Notes under the pieces: generated by a model
Database searches by the model: none
What the model was told of the DNA's origin: nothing
Seen by the model: the letters and a program-made list of their open reading frames with translations, nothing else
In this document: piece after piece, positions 1 to 7,828 of the stretch
Numbering within the stretch: position 1 is the first letter of the stretch
How the letters are laid out: every line of letters begins with the position of its first letter
Translations under genes and position numbers: made by a program
DNA from: JACKBK01 sp963707275
GTDB lineage: Bacteria > Chloroflexota > Anaerolineae > JAAEKA01
Direction: 5' to 3'
Length of the DNA: 64,000 nucleotides
Assembly: GCA_963707275.1 (NCBI GenBank)
Contig: CAVPPH010000012.1
Coordinates: 54,466 to 118,465, forward strand

Positions 1-1
1 C

Positions 2-247
2 GGCATGCCCACGTTCGCGCAAAACGGCAATCTTGTCTTCTTCGGTGCCTTCAAGCAGCACATCGGGTTCTACCCTACGCCCAGCGGCATCGAGGCGTTT
101 AAGGACGAGCTTTCTGTCTACAAAGGCGCCAAAGGGTCTGTCCAGTTCCCGCTGGATGAACCGCTGCCGCTTGATCTGGTCCGCAGGATCGTCGAATTCA
201 GGGTCGCTGAAAACCTGGCCAAGGCCGGAAAGGCATCACGACCATGA
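2..247 (+). CDS. DUF1801-family protein, 5' end missing
   Basis: This is the C-terminal part of a small YdhG/DUF1801-type protein (family sometimes called iron chaperone-like); the start lies before the window. The residues FKQHIGFYP and the FPLDEPLPLDLVRRIVEFR stretch match the second half of the complete paralogue at 705-1085 almost position by position, which is the main evidence. It ends in an ATGA overlap with the next gene, so the two are probably co-translated. The molecular function of the family is poorly defined. The assignment is firm at family level only. Confidence 0.8.
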   Translation, partial: GMPTFAQNGNLVFFGAFKQHIGFYPTPSGIEAFKDELSVYKGAKGSVQFPLDEPLPLDLVRRIVEFRVAENLAKAGKASRP

Positions 248-684
248 GCTGGCAATTACTGGAAGATCAGCAGCCGGAGCTGGCCGCGTTTGGAGTCGAG
301 CGGCTGAACGGACAGGTCGCCTATCTGGCAACGGTGCGCAAGGATGGCTCGCCGCGCGTCCATCCCATGACGCCGATCATCGGGCAGGGCCACCTGTTCG
401 TGTTCATGGAACCGACGTCGCCCAAAGGACACGACCTGCAGCGCGATGGGCGCTACGCGATCCATGGCGGTGTGACCGACAACAGCGGCGTCAGCGGCGA
501 GTTCTTTGTGACGGGGCGCGCGCATCTGGTCAGCGACCCGGAACTGCGCGCGCTGGCGACACAGCTTTCCAGCTACGTCCCGGCCGAACGATACATCCTG
601 TTCGAATTCGCCGTTGACAGCGCCGGATCGACCGTCTACACCGATCAAGGGACCGATCGGCAATTCTGGAAGCGCGCGACTTAA
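244..684 (+). CDS. Pyridoxamine 5'-phosphate oxidase-like (PPOX) flavin-binding protein
   Basis: The 146-residue protein has the split-barrel pattern of PPOX-type FMN/F420-binding proteins: an N-terminal helix, then the strand motif AYLATVRKDGSPRVHP (about residues 26-41), a central GHLFVFME strand and a late FEFAVDS strand. Such proteins are cytosolic flavin or F420-dependent oxidoreductases or heme-binding relatives; the substrate cannot be told from sequence. The ATG overlaps the stop of the preceding DUF1801 gene by four bases, and a second DUF1801 gene follows after 20 bases, so the three form one operon. The true pdxH function is unlikely because the protein is short and lacks the pdxH C-terminal signature. 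Confidence 0.8.
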   Translation: MSWQLLEDQQPELAAFGVERLNGQVAYLATVRKDGSPRVHPMTPIIGQGHLFVFMEPTSPKGHDLQRDGRYAIHGGVTDNSGVSGEFFVTGRAHLVSDPELRALATQLSSYVPAERYILFEFAVDSAGSTVYTDQGTDRQFWKRAT

Positions 685-704
685 CCTGGCACGAGGCAAG
701 CAGT

Positions 705-1085
705 ATGGACACCGCGCAAGCAACACCTGCGACTATCGACGAATACATCGCCGGCTTCCCGTCAAACGTGCAGGAGATCCTGCAAAAGGTGCGAATGACG
801 ATCCGAGAGGCTGCTCCGGACGCGACCGAGGCCATCAAGTATCAGATTCCCACCTTCGTCTTTCACGGCAATCTGGTGAGTTTCGCGGGCTACGCCAAGC
901 ATATTGGTCTCTATCCTGTTCCCGTGGACGTTGATGGGTTCAGGAAAGATCTGGCGCCGTATTCCAGCGGCAAGGCCACAGCGAAGTTTCCGCTGAACAA
1001 ACCAATCCCCTACGATCTGATCAGCCGAATCGTCACGTTTCGCGTCGAGGAGAGCCTGGCAAAGGCAGCGGCGAAGAAGAAATGA
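705..1085 (+). CDS. DUF1801-family protein (YdhG-like)
   Basis: The complete 126-residue protein carries the typical DUF1801 pattern: ATIDEYIAGFP near the N-terminus, then EAIKYQIPTFVFHGNLVSFAGY in the middle (split here as EAIKYQIPTFVF and GNLVSFAGY), FAGYAKHIGLYPV and a C-terminal RIVTFRVEESLAK helix with a lysine tail. It is a paralogue of the partial gene at the window start; the two flank the PPOX gene. Family members are small cytosolic proteins without a settled biochemical role. Start codon ATG at 705 is preceded by a purine-rich GAGGCAAG. Confidence 0.85.
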   Translation: MDTAQATPATIDEYIAGFPSNVQEILQKVRMTIREAAPDATEAIKYQIPTFVFHGNLVSFAGYAKHIGLYPVPVDVDGFRKDLAPYSSGKATAKFPLNKPIPYDLISRIVTFRVEESLAKAAAKKK

Positions 1086-1170
1086 CGGATGGGGCCAGGT
1101 AGTTGGTTGAGAATTTGGACCATCACTCGACTGCGCAACATGGTTGTATCGCGAGAAAGACAGGCTGACA

Positions 1171-1923
1171 ATGACAAGCGTTGATCGCGTCGCGGTTGTA
1201 ACCGGCGCCAGTTCCGGGATTGGATTTGCCATTGCGCGCGCCTTGCTGGACGAAGGCTGGACGGTTGTCGGCATCAGTCGCCGTCTGGCCGACCTCGACA
1301 ATCCGCAGTATCACCATCTGCAGGTTGATCTGGGCGACCTTCGGGCGCTCAGCGACGTTGCTGACGGCGAGCTTGCTGCGCTGCTGGGAGACCCCAGGTG
1401 GGGGCGGGTCGGACTGGTCAACAACGCGGCGACGGCGGGACAAATGCACCCTATTGCGGAGACCGACCCCTTGGAACTTGCGCAGATCTTCGCAGTCAAC
1501 GCAGTTGCCCCGATCTTCCTGATGGGCGCCGTGGTTCGTCACACGCTGGTCGCAATCCCGCTGCGTATCGTGAACGTTTCTACCGGAGCCGCGGTACACC
1601 CCTTTCCTGGGCTTAGCGACTACGGCAGCAGCAAAGCTGCGTTGCGAATGGCCAGCATGACGCTTGCCGCGGAACTGCAATCGGGCGAACGATCCGCCGG
1701 CGCGTGCCCCGATGCCGCGATCATGAGCTATTCGCCGGGCGTCGTTGACACGCCCATGCAGGTAGCAGCCCGTACGTCAACACCGCCTTGGAATCAGCCT
1801 TTCGTTGGCTTCCACGACCGTGGGATGCTGGTTCCGCCTGAGGCACCGGCCAGGGAAGTGGTACGTTTCCTGGCAGGCGATCATGCCGAGATGTTTGTCG
1901 AACGCCGTTTGGGCGCGGCGTAG
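1171..1923 (+). CDS. Short-chain dehydrogenase/reductase (SDR)
   Basis: The protein shows the classical SDR signature: the Rossmann nucleotide-binding TGASSGIG close to the N-terminus, NNAA in the middle, the catalytic serine segment NVSTG and the YGSSK active-site tetrad motif. The overall pattern resembles benzil/sepiapterin-reductase-like SDRs (NADP(H)-dependent carbonyl reduction), but the substrate is unknown. An in-frame TTG at 1144 would add nine residues; I prefer ATG 1171 because it starts directly before the first Rossmann strand and has AGG a few bases upstream. It stands alone between the DUF1801 operon and the Dabb gene. Length (250 residues) is normal for the family. Confidence 0.88.
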   Translation: MTSVDRVAVVTGASSGIGFAIARALLDEGWTVVGISRRLADLDNPQYHHLQVDLGDLRALSDVADGELAALLGDPRWGRVGLVNNAATAGQMHPIAETDPLELAQIFAVNAVAPIFLMGAVVRHTLVAIPLRIVNVSTGAAVHPFPGLSDYGSSKAALRMASMTLAAELQSGERSAGACPDAAIMSYSPGVVDTPMQVAARTSTPPWNQPFVGFHDRGMLVPPEAPAREVVRFLAGDHAEMFVERRLGAA

Positions 1924-1987
1924 TCGCTTCGCAGCAACTGGCCAAAGCGCCGTTTCGAAATCGTTTCCCACCAACCGAGGAAAACAA

Positions 1988-2287
1988 ATGATTTGTCACA
2001 CAGTAGTGTTCAAGCTCCAGCACGCGGCCGGATCCCCTGCCGAACTCGATTTTCTACACGCCGCCCAGCGGCTGGCTGACATACCGGTGGTGAGGAACTT
2101 CGAGTGCTTGCGTCAGGTCAGCCAGAAGAACAGCTACGATTACGGCCTATCGATGGAGTTTGCATCCCCACAAGACTACGAGACCTACAACGTGCACCCC
2201 GACCATGTCAGTTTCGTTCAAACCCGCTGGATTCCGGAAGTAACCGATTTCATGGAGATCGACTACGTCCCCTTCAACGAATCCTGA
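1988..2287 (+). CDS. Dabb (stress-responsive alpha/beta barrel) domain protein
   Basis: This 99-residue protein begins MICHTVVFKL and contains the NFECLRQVS and DYGLSMEF strands and a Y-HPDHVSFV helix typical of the dimeric ferredoxin-like Dabb family. Family members are small stress-induced proteins or, in a few cases, cyclases; nothing here fixes a substrate. ATG 1988 has a good GAGG ribosome site eight bases before it. The gene converges with nadC, whose stop is only seven bases away, so transcription from the two sides meets here. Confidence 0.8.
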   Translation: MICHTVVFKLQHAAGSPAELDFLHAAQRLADIPVVRNFECLRQVSQKNSYDYGLSMEFASPQDYETYNVHPDHVSFVQTRWIPEVTDFMEIDYVPFNES

Positions 2288-2294
2288 CAGACAG

Positions 2295-3141
2295 TCATCC
2301 CTCACGAATGTCCAGGCTGATATCCAGCGCGGTGACTGAGTGGGTCAGCGCGCCGACGGAGATGTAATCGACGCCGGTCGCGGCGATGGCAGCCACCGTC
2401 TCCAGTGTGACGCCGCCGGACGCTTCCAGCGGCGTGCGGCCAGCAGCAATGGCGACCGCCTCGGCCATCAACTCGGTGTTCATGTTGTCCAGCAGGATGC
2501 GATCGACGTCCAGTTCCAGCGTCTCGCGCAGTTCCTCCAGATTCGTCACTTCCACCTCGATCGGCCGATCCAGCGGATCGCCTTCACGCACGCGGCGCAC
2601 TGCTTCGCTGATGCTGCCCACCGCGGCGATGTGGTTGTCCTTGATCATCGCCATGTCATAGAGGCCGAAGCGGTGGTTCTGCCCACCGCCCAGACGCACC
2701 GCCAGCTTGTCCAGCACCCGCAGGCCGGGCGCGGTCTTGCGTGTGTCCAGGATGACCGCACGCGTGCTGGCCACCGCGTCGACGTAGCGGCCGCGTCTCG
2801 GTCGCGATGCCGGACATCCGCTGCAGGATGTTCAGCGCCAGCCGCTCGCCGGTCAGGATCGCGCGGCCGGGTCCGGTGATCGTCGCGATGACATCGCCGC
2901 GCCGGACGCGGTCGCCATCGGCTGCCAGCAGCGTCACCTTGACACGCGGGTCCACCAGATCGAACACACGGTGAAAGACTTCCAGCCCGGCGATGACGCC
3001 GTCGGCTTTGACAAGCAACTCGCCGGCCAGGTTCGCGTCGGCGGGGATCGTGTTCAGCGTCGTCACGTCCCCGCTGCCGACATCCTCCACCAGCGCGTTG
3101 CGAATGATCGCGTCGATCTGGTCGTCCATCAGTAGCGTCAT
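2295..3141 (-). CDS. nadC: Nicotinate-nucleotide pyrophosphorylase (carboxylating), frame-broken
   Basis: NadC converts quinolinate and PRPP to nicotinate mononucleotide in de novo NAD synthesis. The N-terminal frame holds LVEDVGSGDVTT and GERLALNILQRMSGIAT; the C-terminal frame holds VILDTRKTAPGLRVLDK, MIKDNHI, the EVEVTNLEE strand, LLDNM and ASGGV, all hallmark substrate-binding motifs. The two halves lie in different frames with the junction near 2790; removing one C from the GGCCGC there restores GIATETRR-YVDAV, so a one-base insertion (probably a sequencing error) is likely. ATG 3141 is chosen because a GAAGAAG site precedes it; an in-frame GTG at 3153 overlaps the stop of the HNH gene, suggesting coupling in an HNH-nadC operon. 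Confidence 0.9.
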
Positions 3142-3149
3142 ATTCTTCT

Positions 3150-3587
3150 TCACATCTCAGTACTCAAGGGTGGATGCCAGCCCGCATCAACCCACAATCG
3201 TCGGGCGTTGGTGAGTGTCACGCGATTCAGTCGCAGTGCACCGACCGTAGCACGCCCCACCGGCGTCAAGCCGGCGATGACCAAACCATCTTCCTGCCAA
3301 ACGAAGTGATCGAACCAATTCTGTGTCTGTGGATTGAAGAGACGTACGGTGACGCCAGTCTCTGGATCGATCGCAGCGATCCGATCCCGCTTAAGGAGAT
3401 TACATCTCCAGCAGGCCAGGCACAGATTATCTTCATCAGACGAACCTCCAAGCGCTTGGGGAACGATGTGATCTATGGTGAACTCGGCGCCCACAATGGA
3501 CTCAGAGCTCAGGCAATAGCAACACCGATGCTGAAAATGGTCGGCAACCGCCCGACGCATTGTCGCAGAGATGGTCGCTTGGGTCAT
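3150..3587 (-). CDS. HNH endonuclease domain protein
   Basis: The 145-residue protein has a complete HNH fold signature: a zinc pair CCYC, the catalytic DHIVPQALGG segment, then NLCLACWRCN with the second zinc pair and LLKRD. This is the HNH_5-like nicking/cleaving module found in standalone nucleases. Its start overlaps by four bases (ATGA) with the stop of the upstream ribbon-helix-helix gene at 3584-3997, and its own stop overlaps a possible nadC start, so all three are co-transcribed. A role in defence, DNA repair or as a toxin partner of the RHH protein is possible but not shown by sequence. Confidence 0.85.
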   Translation of the reverse strand: MTQATISATMRRAVADHFQHRCCYCLSSESIVGAEFTIDHIVPQALGGSSDEDNLCLACWRCNLLKRDRIAAIDPETGVTVRLFNPQTQNWFDHFVWQEDGLVIAGLTPVGRATVGALRLNRVTLTNARRLWVDAGWHPPLSTEM

Positions 3588-3997
3588 AAAGATTCGAGCA
3601 GCGTCGAGACATCCTGACCGCGTTCACGTAGTAACGCCGCCGCACGCGCGCGCAGCAGCATGACCCGCTCCTGGCGCATCGTCAATTGTTCGGCCTCGAT
3701 TTCCTCCTCAGGCGACAGCCCTTCTCGCTGTCGTTTCAGCGCGAGCGCCTGCATTCGCCGATTCTCACCTGCCGTCATGACGGTCTGGGCTGCATGCCAG
3801 AGTTCGGAGTCCGTAAGAAAAACCATCTGCCCCAGTTCGTCGGCTATATCTGCGGGCAGGAAGTCGAGCACCGGCAGGGCATCCTCAACAACTGCCACCA
3901 CCTCTTCTTCAACCGAGCGCTGCATACGCCTGGCGCGTTGCTTGACTTGATGATACAGGTGATCCGACATTCGAATTGTCACATTCTGAACGGCCAT
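3584..3997 (-). CDS. Ribbon-helix-helix (FitA/CopG-like) protein with long helical tail
   Basis: The first ~45 residues (MAVQNVTIRMSDHLYHQVKQ and following) fit an RHH DNA-binding fold with an N-terminal beta ribbon and two helices, as in antitoxins and CopG regulators. The remaining ~90 residues are charged and helical (EEEIEAEQL, QERVMLLRARAAALL). ATG 3997 is favoured by GAAGGTG seven bases upstream; a longer in-frame extension lacks similarity and a ribosome site. The gene overlaps the HNH nuclease by four bases, an arrangement common for toxin-antitoxin pairs, but the length (137 residues) is larger than a usual antitoxin. Confidence 0.65.
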   Translation of the reverse strand: MAVQNVTIRMSDHLYHQVKQRARRMQRSVEEEVVAVVEDALPVLDFLPADIADELGQMVFLTDSELWHAAQTVMTAGENRRMQALALKRQREGLSPEEEIEAEQLTMRQERVMLLRARAAALLRERGQDVSTLLESL

Positions 3998-4111
3998 TTG
4001 TACACCTTCGTTTCGTTCTGTTCGCAAGGCCACGGCAAGAACATTCGACTGCCACCTGCGATTGTAGCACACCAACGAGATCTGCCGCAATTACACGGCA
4101 ACCAGTCCGGT

Positions 4112-4140
4112 TTCCACTTCTGGGCACTTCGTGTTAAGAT
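4112..4140 (+). promoter_or_regulatory. Predicted sigma-70-type promoter of typA
   Basis: TTCCAC at 4112-4117 and TAAGAT at 4135-4140 are separated by 17 bases. The start of transcription would fall near 4147, giving a leader of roughly 67 bases that contains the terminator-like hairpin at 4152-4193. The -35 box is weak. Confidence 0.4.
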
Positions 4141-4151
4141 AGCTGCTGCTA

Positions 4152-4193
4152 AAGGACTTCGGCCCCAACCGCCGAAGTCTTTGCTTGTTTTTT
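4152..4193 (+). terminator. Terminator-like hairpin in the typA leader (attenuator candidate)
   Basis: A 12-bp stem (4152-4163 pairing with 4171-4182, one G-U pair) built around ACTTCGGC/GCCGAAGT is followed after five bases by six T residues (4188-4193). It lies between the predicted promoter and the typA start, so it may attenuate typA, or it may end antisense or upstream transcription. Confidence 0.5.
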
Positions 4194-4213
4194 GACGATT
4201 GAGAGAGAACAAA

Positions 4214-6084
4214 ATGAAAACAAAACGTACTGATTTACGCAACATCGCCATTATCGCCCACGTCGACCACGGCAAGACGACCCTGGTGGACGGCTTGCTG
4301 CGGCAGGCCCACATCTTCCGCGCCAACCAGCAGGTGGCCGAGCGGGTCATGGACTCCAACGACCTGGAGCGGGAACGCGGCATCACCATCCTGGCCAAGA
4401 ACACCGCCATCAGCATCGTACGATCCGGACGACCGGCGATCGGTCAAGATCAACATCGTCGACACCCCCGGCCACGCCGATTTCGGCGGCGAGGTCGAGC
4501 GCGTGCTGAACATGGTGGACGGCGTGCTGCTGCTGGTGGACGCCGCCGAGGGCCCGATGCCGCAGACCCGCTTCGTGCTGAAGAAGGCGCTGGAGATGGG
4601 CCACCGCGCCATCGTGGTGATCAACAAGGTCGACCGCAAGGACGCCGAGCCGCAGCGTGTGCTCAACGAGACCTTCGACCTGTTCCTCGAGCTGGGCGCC
4701 ACCGACGAGCAGGCCGATTTCCCGGTGGTCTACTCCGTCGCCACCAAGGCGCAGGCCGGGCTGATCTCCGGAACTGGGTCCCGACCTGCAGCCGCTGTTC
4801 GAGACGATCCTGCGACCACATCCCGTGCCCCGAGGTTGACCCGGACGCACCGCTGCAGATGCTGGTGACCACCCTGGGCTACGACAACTACCGTGGCCTG
4901 ACCGCCATCGGCCGCATCTTTGCCGGCCGCATCGAGGCCGGGCAGACCGCTGGCGCGCTGACGCTGCGATGGCGAGCATCCGATGCCGAGAACGGCCCGC
5001 TATCTGTATCGTCCACGAAGGGCTGGAGCGGATCGAGGTCGAGCGGGCCGAGGCGGGCGAGATCGTGGCCATCGCCGGGCTGGAGGAGATCGCCATCGGC
5101 GAGACGCTGGCCGACCCGGACAACCCGATCGCGCTGCCGGTCATCAAGGTCGAGGCGCCCACCGTGCGCATGACCTTCGGCGTCAACACGTCGCCGTTCA
5201 CCGGCCGCGAGGGCCGCTGGGGCACCTCGCGCCGGCTGCGCGAGCGGCTGGACAACGAGCTGCGCCACAACGTCGCGCTGCGGGTCGAAGACACCGAAAA
5301 CGCCGACACCTTCCTGGTCTCCGGCCGCGGCGAGCTGCATCTGGCCATCCTGATCGAAACCATGCGCCGTGAGGGCTACGAGTTCCAGGTCTCCCGCCCC
5401 GAGGTGATTCTGCAGGACGGGCTGGACGGCGAGAAGCTGGAACCGTACGAGGAAGTCCACATCGAGACCACCCCCGAAACCGTCGGCGTGGTGGTCGAGA
5501 TGCTGGGCAAGCGCCGCGGCCAGATGCTGAACATGCAAGACATGAACAACGGCAGCGTGCTGCTGACCTACCTGGTGCCAACGCGCGGCCTGCTGGGCTT
5601 CCGCTACCAGTTCCTGACCGCGACCCGCGGCATGGGCACCATGCACACCCTCTTCCACGACTACCTGCCGCTGGCCGGCTCGCTGCCGTCCCGCACGCGC
5701 GGCTCGCTGGTGGCCTGGGAAACGGGCACAACCACGACCTACGGCCTGAAAAACGGCGAGGAGCGTGGCGTTCTCTTCCTCGGCCCCGGCGTCGAAGTCT
5801 ACCAGGGCATGGTCGTTGGCGAGCACCAGCGGCCGGGCGACCTGGACGTCAATGTCTGCAAGGCGCGGCATCTGGACAACATTCGCAGCTCGACCAAGGA
5901 AATTCAGGAACGGCTGACACCGCCGCGCGACCTGAGCCTGGACGAATGCATCGAGTACCTGGCCGACGACGAACTGCTGGAAGTCACCCCGCTCAGCCTG
6001 CGCATCCGCAAGCGCATCCTCATCAAACACGACCGCGACCGCGCCGCCAGGCAAACCAAGGCGATAATGGCGGAGGCGGGCTAA
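4214..6084 (+). CDS. typA: Translational GTPase TypA/BipA, several frame breaks
   Basis: TypA is a ribosome-binding GTPase acting in 50S assembly and stress adaptation. The P-loop AHVDHGKTTLVDGLL, the switch ERERGITI, VDTPGHADFGGEVERVL, and NKVDRKDA are all present, followed by domain II (LGYDNYRGLTAIGRI), EGLERIEV, the TypA-specific NTSPFTGREG, and the C-terminal TTYGLKNGEERG and RQTKAIMAEAG. The reading frame switches about five times (near 4420, 4775, 4812, 4968 and 5015), all within 600 bases; downstream of 5020 it is intact. The protein would otherwise have normal length (~615 residues). Such clustering suggests poor consensus sequence rather than decay, since every motif is conserved. 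ATG 4214 follows GAGAGAG. Confidence 0.92.
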
Positions 6085-6295
6085 GAACGGGACGGAAGGG
6101 AAACGAGGGAAATGAGGGAGAGGGACTGCTGGCTGGTGCAGCCATCCAGCTCTCCGTAAGTTCCATTCTTTCCCTCTGTTCCCCCGTTTCCTTCTTTTGC
6201 TTCGTTCGCTCACTTCCCTTCTTTGCCTTGTTTCCTTCCTTTCCCTCTTCCTCTCTCGCCAAAATGCTGGTACAATTGCAGCGGAGGCGAGAACT
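6085..6295. repeat. Polypurine / polypyrimidine tracts between typA and the decarboxylase gene
   Basis: A purine run at 6091-6125 (containing GAAGGGAAACGAGGGAAA at 6095-6112) is followed by a pyrimidine-rich run at about 6160-6258. The same 18-mer occurs at 14486-14503, and a related tract lies inside tex at 55864-55912. The two runs here could pair imperfectly or form triplex DNA. The 3' end supplies the ribosome site GCGGAGGCGAG of the next gene. Confidence 0.6.
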
Positions 6296-7744
6296 ATGAC
6301 TGACAAGCAGACCTACCTGCCAGCCAACGGCATTTCCAAAGAGGCCATCCTGGCCGAGATGCAGGCCGCCCGCAGTCGTGACGTCGACTGGCGCAACGGC
6401 CGCGTCTTCAGCCTGGTGTTCAAGGCCAACGACGACGTGACCGGCCTGCTCAAGGACGCCTACGGCATGTTCTTCTCGGAGAACGGCCTCAACCCGACAG
6501 CCTTCCCCAGCCTGCGGCGCTTCGAAACCGAGGTCATCGCTATGGTGGGCAACCTGCTGAACGGGCAGGGACAAACCGCCGGCAACATGACCACGGGCGG
6601 CACTGAGAGCATCCTGATGGCGATGCTGACCGCCCGCGAGTGGGCACGCGCGACCCGACCCAAGATCAAGCAGCCGGAAGTCGTCCTCCCCTCCTCAGCC
6701 CACCCCGCTTTCGACAAGGCGGCCCACTATTTCGGCCTGACGCTGGTGCGCGTGCCGGTTGGCGACGACCTGCGAGCCGATGTGGCCGCGATGCGCCGGG
6801 CCGTCAACATGGACACGGTGCTGGTGGTCGGGTCGGCGCCGTCGTATCCCCACGGAGTCGTCGATCCTATCACCGACATCGCCGCGCTCGCGCAGGAACG
6901 CAAGTTATTATGTCACGTTGATGCCTGCGTCGGCGGCATGATGCTGCCCTTCGTGCGCAAGCTGGGCTACCCTATGCCTGACTTCGATTTCGCAGTGCCG
7001 GGCGTCACGTCGATCTCGGTCGATCTACACAAGTACGGCTACGCGGCCAAGGGCGCCTCGGTCATCCTCTACCGGGACAAGGCGCTGCGCCGCTACCAAC
7101 TGTTCGCAACTACCGACTGGGCCGGCGGCATCTACGCCTCGCCCACCATGACCGGCACGCGGCCGGGCGGAGCAATCGCGGCCGCCTGGGCGATCATGCA
7201 CTATCTGGGCGAGCAAGGTTACATGCAGATCGCACGCGAGGTAATGCGTACGACTGTCCGTCTGCGCGACGGGATCAACGCCATCGACGGGCTGAGGATT
7301 CTGGGCAACCCGCCCATGAGCGTGATGGCCATCGCGTCCGACAAGGACAACATCTACGAGATCGGCGACGAGATGAGCGTGCGCGGTTGGCAGCTTGACC
7401 GCCAGCAGTTCCCGCCCACGCTGCACCTGACGGTCAGCTACGCCCACACCGCGGTCGCGGATGACTTTCTGATGGACCTGGCGCAGTCGGTGATCGCAGC
7501 CCGCCAGCCCAGCCTGCGCCGCAGTGGCAACGAGGCCGCGGTCAAGGCGGCGCGTGGCGCCGCCAGGGTGCTACCAGGCCGGCTGGTCAGCGGACTGACT
7601 GGACGCGCCTCAGCGCTCTTCGGCGGCGACGACGGCCTGCCGCAGCGTTCGGCCGCGATGTACGGCATGATGGGCGCCCTGCCCAACCGCGGCGATTTGC
7701 ACGAGCTGGTGCTTGATCTGCTGTCATCGTTTACAGAGCCGTAA
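6296..7744 (+). CDS. PLP-dependent sphingosine-1-phosphate lyase-like decarboxylase
   Basis: The 482-residue protein belongs to the group II PLP decarboxylase family and most resembles sphingosine-1-phosphate lyases (DPL1/SGPL1 type, also known from Legionella and Symbiobacterium). Visible landmarks are NMTTGGTESILMAM (phosphate-binding of PLP), the CHVDACVGG strand with the PLP-ring aspartate, and SVDLHKYGYAAKGAS with the Schiff-base lysine. No N-terminal membrane anchor is seen, unlike the eukaryotic enzyme. Start ATG 6296 has a strong GGAGG site; a longer in-frame extension is only pyrimidine-rich intergenic DNA. The ~85-residue C-terminal tail (basic, low similarity) is longer than the core needs. 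The natural substrate in bacteria without sphingolipids is unclear. Confidence 0.85.
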   Translation: MTDKQTYLPANGISKEAILAEMQAARSRDVDWRNGRVFSLVFKANDDVTGLLKDAYGMFFSENGLNPTAFPSLRRFETEVIAMVGNLLNGQGQTAGNMTTGGTESILMAMLTAREWARATRPKIKQPEVVLPSSAHPAFDKAAHYFGLTLVRVPVGDDLRADVAAMRRAVNMDTVLVVGSAPSYPHGVVDPITDIAALAQERKLLCHVDACVGGMMLPFVRKLGYPMPDFDFAVPGVTSISVDLHKYGYAAKGASVILYRDKALRRYQLFATTDWAGGIYASPTMTGTRPGGAIAAAWAIMHYLGEQGYMQIAREVMRTTVRLRDGINAIDGLRILGNPPMSVMAIASDKDNIYEIGDEMSVRGWQLDRQQFPPTLHLTVSYAHTAVADDFLMDLAQSVIAARQPSLRRSGNEAAVKAARGAARVLPGRLVSGLTGRASALFGGDDGLPQRSAAMYGMMGALPNRGDLHELVLDLLSSFTEP

Positions 7745-7776
7745 GGTTGCCGTCGGCCTTCATCTGAGGAATTGGA

Positions 7777-7807
7777 ACGGGCCGGGCGAAATCGCCCGGC
7801 CCGTTTT
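7777..7807. terminator. Strong bidirectional intrinsic terminator
   Basis: A perfect 12-bp GC-rich stem (7777-7788 with 7793-7804, loop AAAT) is followed by T residues. It sits between the convergent decarboxylase and zinc-peptidase genes and can serve both. Confidence 0.9.
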
Positions 7808-7828
7808 GCGTCGTGAGATATACCAACC

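Noticed and set aside
4400..5020. Programmed ribosomal frameshifting in typA
   Set aside because: Five changes of frame in 600 bases at non-slippery sequences cannot be programmed; sequence error is simpler.
4410..6306. Long open frames (317 and 472 codons) opposite typA
   Set aside because: They are antisense to clearly conserved TypA motifs, have no ribosome site, and their composition is the mirror of GC-rich third codon positions.
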